Assembly (NCBI RefSeq): GCF_013002715.1
Contig: NZ_JABENB010000001.1
Coordinates: 620,001-684,000, forward strand
Source: Flexivirga aerilata
GTDB taxonomy: Bacteria > Actinomycetota > Actinomycetes > Actinomycetales > Dermatophilaceae
Direction: 5' to 3'
Length of the DNA stretch: 64,000 nucleotides
Shown: one piece after another, positions 16,572-24,379 of the stretch
Position numbering within the stretch: the first letter of the stretch is position 1
Layout of the letters: each line of letters starts with the position of its first letter
The notes under the pieces: model-generated
What the model was told of the DNA's origin: nothing
The model's database searches: none
What the model saw: the letters and a program-made list of their open reading frames with translations, nothing else
Position numbers and translations under genes: made by a program

Positions 16572-16617
16572 ATCTACTACTGGTCGTCGTAGTAGATGCT
16601 ACTACCCGCAGTAGTAG
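16572..16617 (-). promoter_or_regulatory. cyd operator: four alternating CTACTAC/GTAGTAG half-sites
   Basis: CTACTAC (16574-16580), GTAGTAG (16589-16595), CTACTAC (16599-16605) and GTAGTAG (16611-16617) alternate just upstream of the cydA ribosome site. The outer arms make ATCTACTAC/GTAGTAGAT (16572-16580, 16589-16597) and CTACTAC-ccgca-GTAGTAG. On the reverse strand a possible -10, TAGCAT (16601-16596), lies inside the array. MecI/BlaI operators, as I recall them, have ACTACA/TGTAGT-type arms, so the BlaI protein encoded at the end of this operon is the natural candidate ligand. Confidence 0.75.
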
Positions 16618-16729
16618 TGCGGGTGCGCACGGGCCTGAAATGGTTCGCGAACGCGCGGCGCGCCCGGGCCGGCGGGCGGCCCGGGCACGCTGCGAAGGTG
16701 AGCCGGGGCGCGGCTCCCGTCATACGGCT

Positions 16730-17704
16730 CTAGAGCACGTCGTGCCCCGGGTGCGGCTCGGACGGGACGGTGCCGAGCTTGCCGGCCTGGAAGTCCTCGA
16801 ACGCCTGCACCAGCTCGTCGCGGGTGTTCATCACGAACGGCCCGTATGCCGCAACCGGCTCGCGGATCGGCCGGCCGCCCATGATGTAGAGCTCGAGACT
16901 CGGGCTGCGCGACTCCTGGTTGTCGTCGGCGGCGAACTCGATGACGTCGCCGGCGCCGAAGACCGCGAGCTGACCGGACTCGATCGGGCGTCGCTCGGCG
17001 CCGACGCTGCCGCGGCCGGCGAGCGCGTAGACGAGTGCGTTGAAGTCCTTGCGCCAGGGCAGCTGCACCCGCGCGCCGGGCGCGACGGTCGCGTGGAGCA
17101 CCGAGATCGGCGTGTGGGTGATGCCGGGTCCGGCGTGGCCGTCGACCTCACCGGCGATGACGCGCAGCAGGGCGCCGCCGTCGGTGCTCGACAGCAGGGA
17201 CACCTCGCGGCCGCGGATGTCCTGGTAGCGCGGGTCGGACATCTTCTGGGTGCTCGGGAGGTTGACCCACAGCTGAAGTCCGTGGAAGAGACCGCCGGAC
17301 ATGACCAGCTGCTCCGGCGGCTTCTCGATGTGCAGCAGCCCGGAGCCGGCGGTCATCCACTGGGTGTCGCCGTCGGTGATGCTGCCACCGCCGCCGTGGC
17401 TGTCCTGGTGCTCGAAGACGCCGTCGATCATGTAGGTGACGGTCTCGAAGCCGCGGTGCGGGTGCCAGGGAGTGCCCTTGGGCTCGCCCGGGGCGTACTC
17501 GACCTCACCCATCTGGTCCATGTGGATGAACGGGTCGAGGTCGGCCATCGAAACACCGGCGAAGGCACGCCGCACGGGGAAGCCCTCGCCCTCGAAACCC
17601 TTGGGGGCGGTGGTGATCGAGCGCACGCGCCGATCGACTGCGGTCAGCGCGGGCGTCGACACGCGGGGCAGGGTCAGGATGTTCTCGACTGTGACAGCAG
17701 GCAT
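16730..17704 (-). CDS. pirin-family protein (first of two)
   Basis: A 324-residue bicupin of the pirin family. The N-terminal cupin has the metal-binding WHPHRGFETVTYMIDG and HQDSHGGGG, and the C-terminal pirin domain includes GEVDGHAGPGI. Bacterial pirins bind iron, and some have quercetinase activity or influence respiratory metabolism. The biological role here is unknown. It lies 28 bp downstream of the MarR gene in the same orientation, and the gap contains a TTCAGATTTTAA element resembling the MarR operator on the other side of that gene. Confidence 0.92.
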   Translation of the reverse strand: MPAVTVENILTLPRVSTPALTAVDRRVRSITTAPKGFEGEGFPVRRAFAGVSMADLDPFIHMDQMGEVEYAPGEPKGTPWHPHRGFETVTYMIDGVFEHQDSHGGGGSITDGDTQWMTAGSGLLHIEKPPEQLVMSGGLFHGLQLWVNLPSTQKMSDPRYQDIRGREVSLLSSTDGGALLRVIAGEVDGHAGPGITHTPISVLHATVAPGARVQLPWRKDFNALVYALAGRGSVGAERRPIESGQLAVFGAGDVIEFAADDNQESRSPSLELYIMGGRPIREPVAAYGPFVMNTRDELVQAFEDFQAGKLGTVPSEPHPGHDVL

Positions 17705-17732
17705 GTCCGTCCCAACTTCTTTCAGATTTTAA

Positions 17733-18167
17733 TTATTCCCGAAGCTCCCCGAGCAATCGCGTGAAGACGCGGTCCAGGACCGCCAGCTCGTCGTCGGACA
17801 GGTCGTCGAGGAAGAGGCTGCGCACCAGCGCCAGGTGCGGGCGGCCGGCCTTCTGGAACGCCCGGTGCCCCTCCGCGGTGATACACGCCCAGTTGACCCG
17901 GGCATCGTGCTCGTCGCGCTGCCGGCTCACCCAGCCGCGCCGCTCCAGCACGCCCACCTGGTACGTGAGTCGGCTGCTGGAGAAAACCATGGCCCGGGCC
18001 AGGTCGCCCATCCGCATCCGGCCATCGGCCTGCACGAGGAGTAGCAGCAGGTGGTATTCGAACAACGACATCCCCGCGTCGGCGCGCAACTCGTCGTCCA
18101 GCCGGGTCTGCAGCAGGATGCTGGACTCGAAGTACGACCGCCAGGTGCGGGTGCGCGACTGTGCCAT
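17733..18167 (-). CDS. MarR-family transcriptional regulator
   Basis: A 144-residue MarR regulator. The winged helix is visible as LFEYHLLLLLVQADGRMRMG, DLARAMVFSSSRLTYQVGVL, then ERRGWVSRQRDEHDARVNWA, with the wing acidic-basic DEHDAR. I choose ATG 18167 (MAQSRTRTW) over the ATG seven codons upstream, because the palindrome at 18185-18194 would otherwise fall inside or against the coding start. It sits between two pirin genes, one downstream on the same strand and one divergent, which suggests it controls both. Confidence 0.9.
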   Translation of the reverse strand: MAQSRTRTWRSYFESSILLQTRLDDELRADAGMSLFEYHLLLLLVQADGRMRMGDLARAMVFSSSRLTYQVGVLERRGWVSRQRDEHDARVNWACITAEGHRAFQKAGRPHLALVRSLFLDDLSDDELAVLDRVFTRLLGELRE

Positions 18168-18184
18168 CGGACACCAGCCTAACT

Positions 18185-18194
18185 TCAAATTTGA
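18185..18194. promoter_or_regulatory. likely MarR operator between MarR and pirin
   Basis: TCAAATTTGA is a perfect 10-bp palindrome in the 44-bp divergent gap between the MarR start (18167) and the second pirin start (18212). It is AT-rich in a 70% G+C background. The related TTCAGATTTTAA at 17721-17732 precedes the first pirin. Auto-repression plus pirin control is inferred. Confidence 0.65.
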
Positions 18195-18211
18195 GGGTTA
18201 ACCTGTATGTC

Positions 18212-19153
18212 GTGACGTCTCTCGAGCGCCTGGAAGCGCGCGAGGTGCCGCTCGGCGGCCTTCGCGCGATCTTCGTGCAGCGGACCCTGCCGCACCGCGA
18301 CCGCACACTCGTCGGCGCGTGGTGCTTCGCCGATCACTTCGGCCCGTCGACGACCCCGATGGACGTGCCACCGCACCCACACTGCGGATTGCAAACGGTG
18401 ACCTGGCTTTTCGAGGGCGAGGTCGAGCACCGCGACAGTGCGGGCAACACGCAGATCGTGCGTCCGGGCGAGGTCAACCTGATGACCGCGGGCAACGGCA
18501 TCAGCCACTCGGAGGTGTCGCGCGCGGAGTCGCTACGCGGCGTGCAGCTGTGGGTGGCCCAGCCGGATGCGAGCCGCGAGGCCGACAACGGCTTCGACCA
18601 TTTCGTCACCGCGGCCACCGAGTTGCCGGTGCTGGCCGGCGGGGCGACGGCCCGCGTGTTCGTGGGATCGCTCTGCGGTGCGTCGTCGCCGGTGCGCACG
18701 TTCAGCCCGCTCGTCGCCGCGGAGTTGCAGCTCGACCCCCGCACCGTGCTCGACCTGGAGGTCGACCCGGATTTCGAGCACGGCGTGATCGTCGACGACG
18801 GCGAGGTCACGCTCGCGCCGGGTGATGCGAGCGAGGACGAGGCGCTGCTGCTGGAGCGGACCGAGCTCGGCGTGGTCGAGACCGGTCAGACGCTGCTGCG
18901 GCTGACCTCGGGCGACGACAGTGCCCGGGTGATCCTGATCGGCGGCACGCCGCTCGACGAGGACATCATGATGTGGTGGAGCTTCGTGGCTCGCACGCAC
19001 GAGGAGATCGTCGCTGCTCGTGACGAATGGCAAGCAGACACAGGGCGTTTCGGCACGGTCGAGGGGTATGTCGGCGAGGTCGCCCGCATCCCCGCACCCG
19101 ACCTGCCCGCGGTGCGCCTGAAGCCGCGCAAGGGCCGCCGGCGTTCGGCGTGA
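18212..19153 (+). CDS. pirin-family protein (second)
   Basis: A 313-residue pirin-like bicupin, clearly different from the first copy. The metal-binding motif is VPPHPHCGLQTVTWLFEGEV followed by EHRDSAGN, and GNGISHSE supplies the last N-terminal cupin ligands. The C-terminal half is more divergent (PLDEDIMMWWSFVARTHEEI). GTG 18212 is preferred to upstream codons because those would run through the operator palindrome. The coding region ends in a repeat element: its stop overlaps the first GATCTCGATACGG motif of the repeat block. Confidence 0.88.
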   Translation: MTSLERLEAREVPLGGLRAIFVQRTLPHRDRTLVGAWCFADHFGPSTTPMDVPPHPHCGLQTVTWLFEGEVEHRDSAGNTQIVRPGEVNLMTAGNGISHSEVSRAESLRGVQLWVAQPDASREADNGFDHFVTAATELPVLAGGATARVFVGSLCGASSPVRTFSPLVAAELQLDPRTVLDLEVDPDFEHGVIVDDGEVTLAPGDASEDEALLLERTELGVVETGQTLLRLTSGDDSARVILIGGTPLDEDIMMWWSFVARTHEEIVAARDEWQADTGRFGTVEGYVGEVARIPAPDLPAVRLKPRKGRRRSA

Positions 19154-19524
19154 TCTCGATACGGCCAGCCCCGTTGTGCTGGTCGAGTAGCCGGCCGCCG
19201 GCGAGCCTGCGAGCCGACGGCCGCCGCTGCGCTGGTCGAGTAGCCGGGCGCCGGCGAGCCTGCGAGCCGACGGCCGGCGTATCGAGACCCCCGCCATACC
19301 TCCCAAGCCAGCCGGCCACCGGGATTCGGCTGATCTCGATACGGCCAGCCCGGCTCGCACGCTCGCCGCGCTGCCCTACTCGATCAGCATCGGGAACGGC
19401 CGAGCAGCTGACAGGCGCCGTTGCGCTGGTCGAGTAGCTGACAGGCGCCCGTTGCGCTGGTCGAGTAGCCGGCCGCCGGCGAGCCTGCGAGCCGACGGCC
19501 GGCGTATCGAGACCCCCGCCATAC
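19152..19524. repeat. interspersed palindromic repeat block
   Basis: This gene-free stretch is built from recurring units. GCTGGTCGAGTAGCC followed by a GCCGGCGAGCCTGCGAGCC core and ACGGCCG occurs at 19178-19223, 19231-19299 and 19456-19524; the last two continue identically through GTATCGAGACCCCCGCCATAC. GATCTCGATACGGCCAGCCC starts units at 19152 and 19332. CTGACAGGCGCC is tandemly repeated around 19429-19450. CTCGATACG/CGTATCGAG make the outer arms of long imperfect hairpins. Such repeats are scattered in actinobacterial intergenic regions. I see no transposase. Confidence 0.85.
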
Positions 19525-19527
19525 GTC

Positions 19528-20532
19528 TCAGGTCAGCCGGTGCTCCGGCGACTTGGTTTGCTCCGGGTCGCGTTGTGCGAGGCCACCGATCGCGTCGTCG
19601 ATGCGGCGCATGGTCTCCTCGTCCAGTTTCACGCCCGAGGCCTTGACGTTGTCGGTGACCTGCTCGGGGCGGGAGGCGCCGATGATCGCGCTGGCGACGT
19701 TCTTGTTCTGCAGGACCCACGCGACCGCGAGCTGGGCCATCGTGAGGCCGAGGTCCTGCGCGATCGGCGCGAGTTTCTGCACGCCGGTGAGGGTTTCGTC
19801 GCTCATGAAGCGGGAGATCATGTCGGCGCCACCCTTCTCGTCCGTGGCGCGGCTCCCGGCGGGCGGCTGCTCGCCCGGCTTGTACTTCCCGGTCAGGATG
19901 CCCTGGGCGACCGGTGACCAGACGATCTGGGAAATGCCGAGCTCCTCACTGGTCGGCACGACCTTCTCCTCGATGACCCGCCAGAGCATCGAGTACTGCG
20001 GCTGGTTCGAGATCAGCTGGAAACCAAGGTCTTTCGCCAGCGCGTGCCCGGCCTTGAGCTGATCGGCGGTCCACTCGCTGACCCCGACATACAGCACCTT
20101 GCCCTGCCTGACGAGGTCGGCGAAGGCCTGCATCGTCTCCTCGAGCGGGGTCTCGTAGTCGTAGCGGTGCGCCTGGTAGAGGTCGACGTGGTCGGTGCGC
20201 AACCTGCGAAGGGAGCCTTCGATCGACTCCATGATGTGTTTGCGGGACAGGCCGGTGTCGTTGGGGCCCTTGGGGCCGGTCGGGAAGTAGACCTTGGTGA
20301 AGATCTCCACGCTCTCCCGCCGCTCGCCGGCGAGTGCGCCGCCGAGCACGGTCTCGGCGGCGGTGTTGGCGTAGACATCGGCGGTGTCGAAGGTGGTGAT
20401 GCCGGCGTCGAGCGCTGCGCGCACCGAGCGCACCGCCTGCTCGTTCTCCACCTGCGACCCGTGGGTCAGCCAGTTGCCGTAGGTGATCTCAGAGATTTTC
20501 AGACCTGAGTTGCCGAGGTATCGAAAGTCCAT
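19528..20532 (-). CDS. aldo/keto reductase, Kv-beta/AKR6-like
   Basis: A 334-residue aldo/keto reductase related to the voltage-gated potassium channel beta subunit group. It shows MDFRYLGNSGLKISEITYGN, the catalytic Asp-Tyr in GITTFDTADVYAN, Lys in IFTKVYFP, YQAHRYD with the catalytic His, and IIGASRPEQVTDNVKA for the cofactor phosphate. ATG 20532 is the clear family start. It stands alone between a repeat block and a methyltransferase gene. The physiological substrate is unknown. Confidence 0.92.
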   Translation of the reverse strand: MDFRYLGNSGLKISEITYGNWLTHGSQVENEQAVRSVRAALDAGITTFDTADVYANTAAETVLGGALAGERRESVEIFTKVYFPTGPKGPNDTGLSRKHIMESIEGSLRRLRTDHVDLYQAHRYDYETPLEETMQAFADLVRQGKVLYVGVSEWTADQLKAGHALAKDLGFQLISNQPQYSMLWRVIEEKVVPTSEELGISQIVWSPVAQGILTGKYKPGEQPPAGSRATDEKGGADMISRFMSDETLTGVQKLAPIAQDLGLTMAQLAVAWVLQNKNVASAIIGASRPEQVTDNVKASGVKLDEETMRRIDDAIGGLAQRDPEQTKSPEHRLT

Positions 20533-20585
20533 GCGTCGCACGTTACGCCGACGAGTGCGTCGATCGATCGTTGGCGTCCGCCGCT

Positions 20586-21500
20586 TCAGCGGTGGGCGGT
20601 CACAAATCGCACGTCTGCGTTGAACCGCGCTGTCAATGGGTCGAATTCGTGGCCGTATCCGTCCGCGACCGCAGTCGCCGACTGCGCCTCGGGTCGCCAT
20701 CCGTGGTCGGCGAGCCACTTCGCAGGGTCGATGCGTTGACCCGTCGCGACCAACCGTCCGAGGTCGACGCCGACCGCCTCGCTCAGGTGAGTGAGTGCGG
20801 GGTCGCGCAGCTGGGCGCCGAGGTCAGCGAAGTCTTCGATCGCAAGGTGGGAGGAGCCCGGTGCCGCGAAGGTGTCGACCGACTCCAGCAGGGCACGCTG
20901 AGTGTCGGTCGGCAGGTAGGCGAGCGGGCCCTCGGCGAGCCAGGCTGACGGGAGCCGTGGGTCGAAACCGGCCGCCAGCAGTGCGCTCGGCCAGTCGTCG
21001 CGCAGGTCGGCCGGCACCGGGCGGCGCTCGCTGGCGGGCGTTGCGGCATACCGGTCGAAGACGAGGTCCTTGAAGTCCAGGACGCGGGGCAGGTCGATTT
21101 CGTACACCGTCGTGCCGCGCGGCCAGCGCAGTCGGTGGGCGCGGCTATCGAGTCCGGCAGCAACGATCACCACGTGGCGGATGCCGGTGTCGGCGGCGGC
21201 CAGCAGGACTTGGTCGAAGAATCGGGTCCGCACTCCGTGGTAGGCGGCCATCATCTGCCAGGTCGCGGCGAGGGAGGCGGCGCGTGAAGCGTCGGGCGGG
21301 GCGGCTGTTTCGGGCGCGGCCAGTGGTCTGGTCGGCAGCGGTTTCGGTGCTCGCGCCGCCTGCACGAACCGCTCCGCCCACGGGTCGTCGATGAGCCGGT
21401 CCGGACGATGCGACGCGATGGCTCGCGCTGCGGCCACGGCGAGTGCGGTGATGCCGACTCCGCTGACGATGTCCCACTCGTCGGGCTCGCTCCGCGTCAT
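20586..21500 (-). CDS. SAM-dependent methyltransferase, TIGR00027-type
   Basis: A 304-residue class I methyltransferase of the family abundant in mycobacteria and other actinomycetes. The N-terminus EWDIVSGVGITALAVAAARA is diagnostic, followed by DDPWAERFV. The SAM-binding region contains VVIVAAGLDSRAHRL, then VYEIDLPRVLDFK. Family members are annotated as O-methyltransferase-like, and their substrates are mostly unknown. ATG 21500 is the natural start. The neighbour upstream, an HNH protein, does not suggest a pathway. Confidence 0.93.
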   Translation of the reverse strand: MTRSEPDEWDIVSGVGITALAVAAARAIASHRPDRLIDDPWAERFVQAARAPKPLPTRPLAAPETAAPPDASRAASLAATWQMMAAYHGVRTRFFDQVLLAAADTGIRHVVIVAAGLDSRAHRLRWPRGTTVYEIDLPRVLDFKDLVFDRYAATPASERRPVPADLRDDWPSALLAAGFDPRLPSAWLAEGPLAYLPTDTQRALLESVDTFAAPGSSHLAIEDFADLGAQLRDPALTHLSEAVGVDLGRLVATGQRIDPAKWLADHGWRPEAQSATAVADGYGHEFDPLTARFNADVRFVTAHR

Positions 21501-21522
21501 AGCTCGATGGTGCCGCGCTCAG

Positions 21523-22938
21523 CTATGCGGCGGCGTGGGTGTGGCTGGGCATGCGGCCGGGGGTGAGCTCCCAGGTGACGCCGTCGGGGCCGACTCGTGC
21601 CATGAACCCGCGGCGATGCACTTCCTGGTGATGCCGGCAGCACAGCATCGCCGAATTGGTCAGGCTGGTTTCTCCGCCGGCCCACCACGGGATCACATGA
21701 TGGACCTCGCAGAAACCTGGTGGTCGATCACACCCGGGGAACGTGCACCCGCCATCGCGTATGAGCACAGCCGCGCGTAAACCCTTGGTGACCAGGCGTT
21801 CTCGCCGGCCCACATCCATCGGCTGACTCGGCCCACCGAGGACCGCGGGGATCAGATCGGCATCGCAGGCTGCCCTTCGGGCGGCTCCGGCGTCGAGGAC
21901 GTCCCCGCCCGGGGTGGTCGCCGCGCCGATGCCGTCGGTCAGCGACGTGAGGTCCATGGTCAGCAGGATGGTGGCCGCCGACCCGACGGGTGCGACCTCA
22001 CCGGCGGCAACCTTCGCGCCTGCAGTAATCAGCTCCATCAGCGCGTCCGCCCGGCGCTTGCCCGGAGTGCGTTCATCCCGCAAGGATTTGCCAGTGCCTT
22101 TGCCGCCCGACTCGCTGGCCCCGGTCGCGCCGCCCGCGTCGCCCGATCCGGCGAGACTGGAACCGCCGGCCTCGGCGGTGGCAGGCCGTGGTGCGGATCC
22201 TGCGGTGATCGCCGCCTTGAGCACGGCAGCATTGGCGGGCGCGAGTTCGGCCACGAGCCGGGTCATCCCGGTGGCAGTCGTACCCCACGTCAGCGTTTCG
22301 ACCTGTTCGAGTTTCGCGTCCTGCACGGAGAGTGCTTCGGTGGCGTAAGTGGCGAGGATCTTCCGGGTCAATGCCTGCACACCCTTGGCGCCGAGTGCCG
22401 GGTCGAGTTGCAGGAACCACGCCAGCACTTCACCCCGGTCCGCCGAAGGGATGACCGGCGCGACCTTGTCCGCGTTGGTCAACGCGGCCCGCGCGGTCGA
22501 CACCGTGCACGATCCACGTGCGACCGCGGCGGCGATGACCGCGTTCTTCCGCTCCCGGCACGCCTCGGCCACCACCGCGATCGACTTCGCCTCGCCCGGT
22601 TCGATCGGCACCCCGGACGCTTCGGCGTGACGGCATACCCACTGCGTCGTGTTTGCGGCCGTCGAGCCCGCGACCGTGCCCCGGTCCACCGCATCCGCAG
22701 TGACCACCGCAGCCACCTGCGCCGACCGCCCATGCAACCGCAGCAGCACCTGCGTCAACGACTCCACCTGCGCATCCCCGAGTTGATGGATCAGGGCAGG
22801 CAGCTCGTCAACGACCGCTACCAATGCCTCCAACTCCTGCAGAGCAGCTTGCCCACGACCCGGCTCAACCGGCACCAATGCCGCCCCGGCAGGCGCGCCC
22901 GGACACTCCGGCAACGGCACCGCAGAATCGAGAGACAT
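21523..22938 (-). CDS. DUF222/13E12-type HNH endonuclease
   Basis: A 471-residue protein of the DUF222-HNH family, often present in many copies in actinobacterial genomes and called the 13E12 repeat family in mycobacteria. The DUF222 region covers about residues 20-360, with low-complexity Gly/Ser/Ala around 265-300. The C-terminal zinc-binding HNH nuclease reads CTFPGCDRPPGFCEVHHV, then CCRHHQEVHRRGF. ATG 22938 follows an AAGGAG ribosome site. Its role is unresolved: mobile-element nuclease and restriction-type functions have both been suggested. No terminal repeats or attachment sites are seen around it. Confidence 0.92.
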   Translation of the reverse strand: MSLDSAVPLPECPGAPAGAALVPVEPGRGQAALQELEALVAVVDELPALIHQLGDAQVESLTQVLLRLHGRSAQVAAVVTADAVDRGTVAGSTAANTTQWVCRHAEASGVPIEPGEAKSIAVVAEACRERKNAVIAAAVARGSCTVSTARAALTNADKVAPVIPSADRGEVLAWFLQLDPALGAKGVQALTRKILATYATEALSVQDAKLEQVETLTWGTTATGMTRLVAELAPANAAVLKAAITAGSAPRPATAEAGGSSLAGSGDAGGATGASESGGKGTGKSLRDERTPGKRRADALMELITAGAKVAAGEVAPVGSAATILLTMDLTSLTDGIGAATTPGGDVLDAGAARRAACDADLIPAVLGGPSQPMDVGRRERLVTKGLRAAVLIRDGGCTFPGCDRPPGFCEVHHVIPWWAGGETSLTNSAMLCCRHHQEVHRRGFMARVGPDGVTWELTPGRMPSHTHAAA

Positions 22939-23204
22939 GGCCCGAATCTCCTTCCGCCGCGGTGGTTTTCGTCGTGCTATCAGAATACCGCCAATCACCC
23001 CGGCTGTACATATGTTCGACACAAATACCTAGGCGTCACTTTGTCGCACGACATCGGAATGGCCCGCGGGCACAGCTACCCGGCGCACGTCGCCGCGGCC
23101 GGGGAAGGATCCTCGGGAGCACAGCCGTCCGCCTCGGCCAGCTCCTTGCGTCACCGCGCCACGAATTTGACGCCACCGGGCGCGGCCGGTCGCGAAGACG
23201 ACTC

Positions 23205-24282
23205 TCAGGACGCCTGCGCGTCGGCGAACTCCAGGATCGGGTCGTGGTGATTGTGCTCGTACGCCTTGGCTTTCGTCTTCGCTGTCAGCGCGGCCCACTG
23301 CGCGGGAATGGTGTCGAAGCCGAACTTCCCGCGGGCTTCCGCCGGGGTGTAGACGACCTTCTCGACCGGGTCGATGTCGCGGAAGACGGGCGTCAGCACC
23401 GGACGCGTGCGGGGTGACAGGAAACCGATGACGGCGAGCTTCACGCGCGGGCTCCAGTTGGCCACGCGCACAACGGGTTTCGTCGCCGCGGTGACCACCG
23501 CATCGGTGACTCGGCTCTGCGGAGTGCCGCCGAGATCACGCGTCCAGCGCGGGAAGGTCGAGATGACCGCGCGGCTGATGAAGGCGTTGATCGTCCAGCG
23601 GATCGCGTAGGGCACGGAGTGCGGGATCGAGTGCAGCTCCATATTGGCGAGGAACTGGAACATGTCGCGCGCCAGCTCGGATCCGACCAGCTGCGGGCGG
23701 TAGTCCTCGAAGTATTGCGGGACGCCTTCCCGACTGCGCGGCACGCGCTCGGGGTCGATGGTCTGGAACTCGGCAGCGATCGCACACTCCCGCCAGTAGC
23801 GCGACTCCTCCTCGGCGGACAGCTTGCCCGGGCCGAAGCGCTCGTAGGTGTAAAGGATCGAGTGCCACGCGGTCAGGTGGATCCACAGCTGCGACTCGGG
23901 ATCGTTGGCGTCATACCGCCTCCCGGTCACCGGGTCGGTGCCGATCGCCCGGGAGTGCACCTTGACGAGGATCTCAGACGCCTTGAGCACCGACTCCGCA
24001 TCGCCGAAGATCACCGTCGCGAAGTACTGCAGGGTGCGGTCGTAACGGAGCGGGGTGCGCTGCTTGATCTGGCCGCTCTCCTGCACCGAGGCGACAGGCA
24101 GCGGGTCGAGCTCCTCGATCGTCACCGCACGGGAGAAGCCCAGCCAGAACGACGTCGGATAGGACCACACCTTCCCAGGACGCCGAGTCCGGCCCGAAGA
24201 AGTCCCAATCCTGCTGCTGCGCAGGTTTTTTCGCGTGCCGGGGGCGGCGCAGTCGGTGGGCGAGCGCGACGGGTCGTCGCAT
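23205..24282 (-). pseudogene. MpaB/DUF2236 oxygenase-family gene broken by one extra base
   Basis: The protein would be about 358 residues of the MpaB (rubber oxygenase/DUF2236) heme-protein family. The N-terminus in one frame reads MRRPVALAHRLRRPRHAKKP, then QQQDWDFFGPDSASW. The rest in a second frame reads KVWSYPTSFWLGFSRAVTIE, ELDPLPVASV, then ANDPESQLWIHLTAWHSILY. The two halves join if one G (C on the + strand) is removed from the run at 24174-24176, restoring SASWKVWSYPTS. The 1078-base span is one base over a multiple of three. ATG 24282 follows GGAG. It may be a true pseudogene or an assembly indel. Confidence 0.8.
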
Positions 24283-24333
24283 GATGATCTCCAGGGGTCG
24301 GCGCATCCAGCGTGACGCACCTTACACCGCCTG

Positions 24334-24360
24334 CTTTACAAAATGAAGGTGTTTGTAAAG
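24334..24360. promoter_or_regulatory. operator palindrome upstream of the MpaB-like gene
   Basis: CTTTACAAA (24334-24342) and TTTGTAAAG (24352-24360) form a perfect 9-bp inverted repeat with a 9-base spacer, AT-rich against its surroundings. It lies between the P450 stop (24380) and the MpaB-like start (24282). A weaker CTTTAC element occurs at 25694-25699 upstream of the P450. The size suits a TetR- or GntR-type dimer. The cognate regulator is not in the window. Confidence 0.7.
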
Positions 24361-24379
24361 TGACTCGGGCCCAAGCCGG

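Noticed and set aside
21523..22938. HNH protein as a homing endonuclease inside an intron or mobile element
   Set aside because: DUF222-HNH proteins are ordinary chromosomal families in actinobacteria, and no intron, att site or flanking repeat is visible.
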